A DNA stretch of 33,656 nucleotides, from NCBI GenBank assembly GCA_946482545.1, contig CAMLRX010000045.1, positions 1 through 33,656 on the forward strand. The letters run 5' to 3'. A model generated the notes under the pieces. That model made no database searches and had not been told where the DNA came from. It worked only from the letters and a program-made list of their open reading frames with translations. Each line of letters opens with the position of its first letter. The stretch's first letter is position 1. Below are positions 31,606 through 33,656 of the stretch, one piece after another. Position numbers and translations under genes: made by a program. The DNA is from an uncultured Flavihumibacter sp. (GTDB lineage Bacteria; Bacteroidota; Bacteroidia; Chitinophagales; Chitinophagaceae).

Positions 31606-32241
31606 TCATCTCAATTGATCGACGAAGGCTTTCACCTTATCCATATCTTTTAAGCCGGGCGCCACTTCAAACTTGCTGTTGATGTCAACTGCGAAAAGGT
31701 CTTTCGCCACATCACTCACAGCAAATTGTTTAAGCGCATCGGTATCTTCAGGCTGAATCCCACCACTCAGAAAGAAGGGTTTATTGATGTACTTCCCTTT
31801 CAATACCTCCCAGTTGAATTTCTTTCCCGTACCACCGTAACCGGCACCTTCGGTATCAAACAGGAACATATCTACCACATCAATGTAGGGTTTAATCATC
31901 CACTCAATCGGATCGTTTTCGCCGAGGCGGAATGCTTTCACCGTGGTAACATAATTCGATACCTGTTCACAAAACCGTGGTGTTTCATCTCCGTGCAGTT
32001 GCACGATGTAGAGGCCACATTCATCCACCGTACGCAGAATATCGTCCACCGTAGTATTTACAAAAACCCCTACTTTACTGGTTTTCTTCAACTTCATTTT
32101 TTTCAGGTCGGGCGCACTCATGTGTTTGAAAACGTACCTGGGCGATTTGGGGTAGAAAATAAAACCCGCAAAAGGTACTTCCATTTCATCGAGGGCCATA
32201 ACCTGTTCAGGACGCGTCATGCCGCATACTTTAATTCTCAT
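31606..32241 (-). CDS. trpF: Phosphoribosylanthranilate isomerase
   Basis: The 211-residue TIM barrel performs the Amadori rearrangement of PRA to CdRP. Catalytic Cys6 (MRIKVCGMTRPEQV) and Asp129 (MFLFDTEGAGYGGTGKKFNW) are present, as are GFIFYPKSPRYV and VQLHGDE. Its start overlaps the trpC stop by 4 nt (ATGA), implying translational coupling. Confidence 0.97.
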   Translation of the reverse strand: MRIKVCGMTRPEQVMALDEMEVPFAGFIFYPKSPRYVFKHMSAPDLKKMKLKKTSKVGVFVNTTVDDILRTVDECGLYIVQLHGDETPRFCEQVSNYVTTVKAFRLGENDPIEWMIKPYIDVVDMFLFDTEGAGYGGTGKKFNWEVLKGKYINKPFFLSGGIQPEDTDALKQFAVSDVAKDLFAVDINSKFEVAPGLKDMDKVKAFVDQLR

Positions 32242-33026
32242 CTTGCTTCTTTTAGTTTTTTTGCAAACTCCGAGAAAGCAATCGCAGGATCAGGTTGTTT
32301 CATAAAACTTTCCCCGATCAGAAATCCTTTGTATCCGTAGTCAGTCAATTGATGGATGGTGTCCACATCGGAAATCCCACTTTCCGAAATTTTCACCTTC
32401 CCGGCGGGGATCAAGTTACTTAATTCGATGGAACGCTGCACATCTACCGTGAATGTTTTCAGGTCACGGTTGTTTACGCCCACCATATCCACTTCATCGC
32501 AAATATGCTTCAGTTCTGTATCGTCGTGTATTTCGAGTAATACCTCGAGTCCGAAAGAATGGGCGAAGGCGGCCATTTCCTGCACCCTTTGGGGAGAAAG
32601 GCAGGCAGCAATCAGCAGGATCACATCGGCGCCGATGGCTTTCGCTTCCACGACCTGGTATTCATCGATCATAAAGTCTTTGCGGAGGATAGGCACTTCG
32701 TTGAAACGTGCGCTGGTGAGGTCATCTTTGTTTCCGCCAAAAAAAGGTTCATCGGTAAGGATTGATAAGCCGGAAGCGCCGTTATCGGCATATACCTTTG
32801 TGATATCAGCCGAACGAACCCCGGCATTAAACATGCCTTTGGAAGGTGATTTTCGCTTAAACTCCGCGATGATACCGGTTCTTTCAGGATCGAGTAAAAA
32901 CTGCTTTAAACTCAGTGTTTTTCTGCCAAATAATTCCGTTTTTTCCAGTTCCCAACTGCTGATCCTTTCTTTAGCGGCGGCTACTTCCTTTACTTTTTCG
33001 GCGACGATGGTATCGAGAATGTTCAT
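32238..33026 (-). CDS. trpC: Indole-3-glycerol phosphate synthase
   Basis: The 262-residue TIM barrel closes the indole ring from CdRP. It has IIAEFKRKSPSKGMF (catalytic Lys), SILTDEPFFGG, ILRKDFMIDEYQV (catalytic Lys), VLLEIHDDTEL, GVNNRDLKTF and KISESGISDVD. Length is typical. It starts 18 nt after trpD and overlaps trpF by 4 nt. It is a separate protein, unlike the trpC-trpF fusion of enterobacteria. Confidence 0.98.
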   Translation of the reverse strand: MNILDTIVAEKVKEVAAAKERISSWELEKTELFGRKTLSLKQFLLDPERTGIIAEFKRKSPSKGMFNAGVRSADITKVYADNGASGLSILTDEPFFGGNKDDLTSARFNEVPILRKDFMIDEYQVVEAKAIGADVILLIAACLSPQRVQEMAAFAHSFGLEVLLEIHDDTELKHICDEVDMVGVNNRDLKTFTVDVQRSIELSNLIPAGKVKISESGISDVDTIHQLTDYGYKGFLIGESFMKQPDPAIAFSEFAKKLKEAR

Positions 33027-33044
33027 TTGTTTCTGTTGAAATGG

Positions 33045-33656
33045 TTATTGAAGTGCCACAAGTTTGTTCAAAGCGTTCCATGCTTTTTTCCCTTCCAGAC
33101 TCTCTACCGCAGCAGCATAGGCGGATTCATAATTTTTATACGCCCCGGTGCCGTTCAGCGCCATCGCCGCATTGGCCAGCACTACCGCATTTTGCGCCCA
33201 GGAGCCTTCTCCCCTGATGATCTTTGCAAACAATTTCGCGGCCTCTTCCACCGTATTTCCTCCGTATATATCCTGTGCCTGAACGGTTCTTTTCCCCAAC
33301 ATTTCAGGGGTCATAATACGTTCTCCTTCCTGTGTGATCACTTTGGTATCGGCAGTAAGACTGATCTCATCATACCCGTCCAGGCTGTGAATAATGGTAA
33401 AAGGCGTTCCGGCCTGTTGCAAAAGGTAATTGTAGATACGGGCCATCTCCAGGCTGTAAACACCTACCAGTTGGCAGGCTGGTTTTGCGGGGTTTACCAT
33501 AGGGCCAAGCATGTTAAAAAACGTACGCATTCCGAGGTTTTTACGGATGGGCGCCACGGCTTTTAACGCGGGGTGAAACAAGGGTGCATGCAGGAAACAT
33601 ATTCCCGCTTCGTCCAGTTCTTTCTTCAGTTTATCATTTGAATTGCTGAACTTATA
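33045..33656 (-). CDS. trpD: Anthranilate phosphoribosyltransferase (N-terminus outside window)
   Basis: The frame is open from the right edge to the stop at 33045, giving the last 203 residues, about 60 percent of a normal TrpD. It begins with KKELDEAGICFLHAPLFHPA, continues with VAPIRKNLGMRTFFNMLGPMVNPA (family signature) and YDEISLTADT, and ends in the typical helical tail. It joins phosphoribosyl pyrophosphate to anthranilate. The TTG at 33581 is not a start; the coding pattern clearly continues upstream to the edge. Confidence 0.96.
   Translation of the reverse strand, partial: YKFSNSNDKLKKELDEAGICFLHAPLFHPALKAVAPIRKNLGMRTFFNMLGPMVNPAKPACQLVGVYSLEMARIYNYLLQQAGTPFTIIHSLDGYDEISLTADTKVITQEGERIMTPEMLGKRTVQAQDIYGGNTVEEAAKLFAKIIRGEGSWAQNAVVLANAAMALNGTGAYKNYESAYAAAVESLEGKKAWNALNKLVALQ

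Overview
The window looks like a chromosomal segment of a Bacteroidota bacterium, most likely a member of the Chitinophagaceae. The taxonomic call rests on several features: Bacteroidota-type promoters (TTTG, about 19 bp, TAnnTTTG), no recognisable Shine-Dalgarno sequences, an N-acylornithine carbamoyltransferase instead of ordinary ArgF, DUF4369/TlpA-type and GH3-type proteins, and a dxr-rseP pair. The genus is not resolvable from this sequence.

Layout. 1-1933 (minus): a sensory pair, a receiver-histidine kinase followed by a CHASE3 sensor protein cut by the window edge. 2052-6222: a TauE/SafE permease, a sorbosone/glucose dehydrogenase-like lipoprotein (plus strand), and a pirin/old-yellow-enzyme pair. 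6349-8139 (plus): a membrane-anchored MutS-like ATPase. 8141-8554: a gene-free spacer made of a large imperfect inverted repeat. 8562-11159 (minus): dxr-rseP. 11240-20098 (minus): a complete arginine cluster read in the order GNAT, argG, argC, argD, argF', argB, argE, argH. Its gene junctions carry many 7-bp tandem repeats. 20635-22128 (minus): a GH3 family protein. 22267-23187 (plus): rplU, rpmA and a lysine/alanine-rich histone-like protein, closed by a strong terminator. 23321-24970 (plus): a PolX-like protein. 25187-26308 (minus): a TlpA-like thioredoxin lipoprotein or envelope protein. 26386-33656 (minus): a mixed tryptophan-histidine operon, read trpD, trpC, trpF, trpB, trpA, hisH, GNAT-hisA, hisF, hisIE, with trpD cut by the right edge.

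How it works together. The arginine cluster supplies every step from N-acylglutamate to arginine. The carbamoyltransferase has valine at the position reported to separate acetyl from succinyl substrates, so the intermediates may be N-succinylated. The trp-his operon joins the last half of tryptophan synthesis to the HisH/HisA/HisF/HisIE half of histidine synthesis. The other genes are mostly housekeeping (isoprenoid precursor synthesis, membrane proteolysis, ribosome).

The items most worth a second look are: an in-frame GNAT-HisA fusion; a PolX whose polymerase active-site aspartates are replaced while the PHP phosphoesterase site is intact; three genes whose TAnnTTTG box ends only 3-4 nt before ATG; the heptanucleotide repeats of the arg cluster, including a 23-bp inverted repeat between argG and argC; the paired 95-bp arms at 8141-8554; and an 18-bp perfect palindrome between trpF and trpB. 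I found no tRNA, rRNA, CRISPR array, transposase or phage gene.
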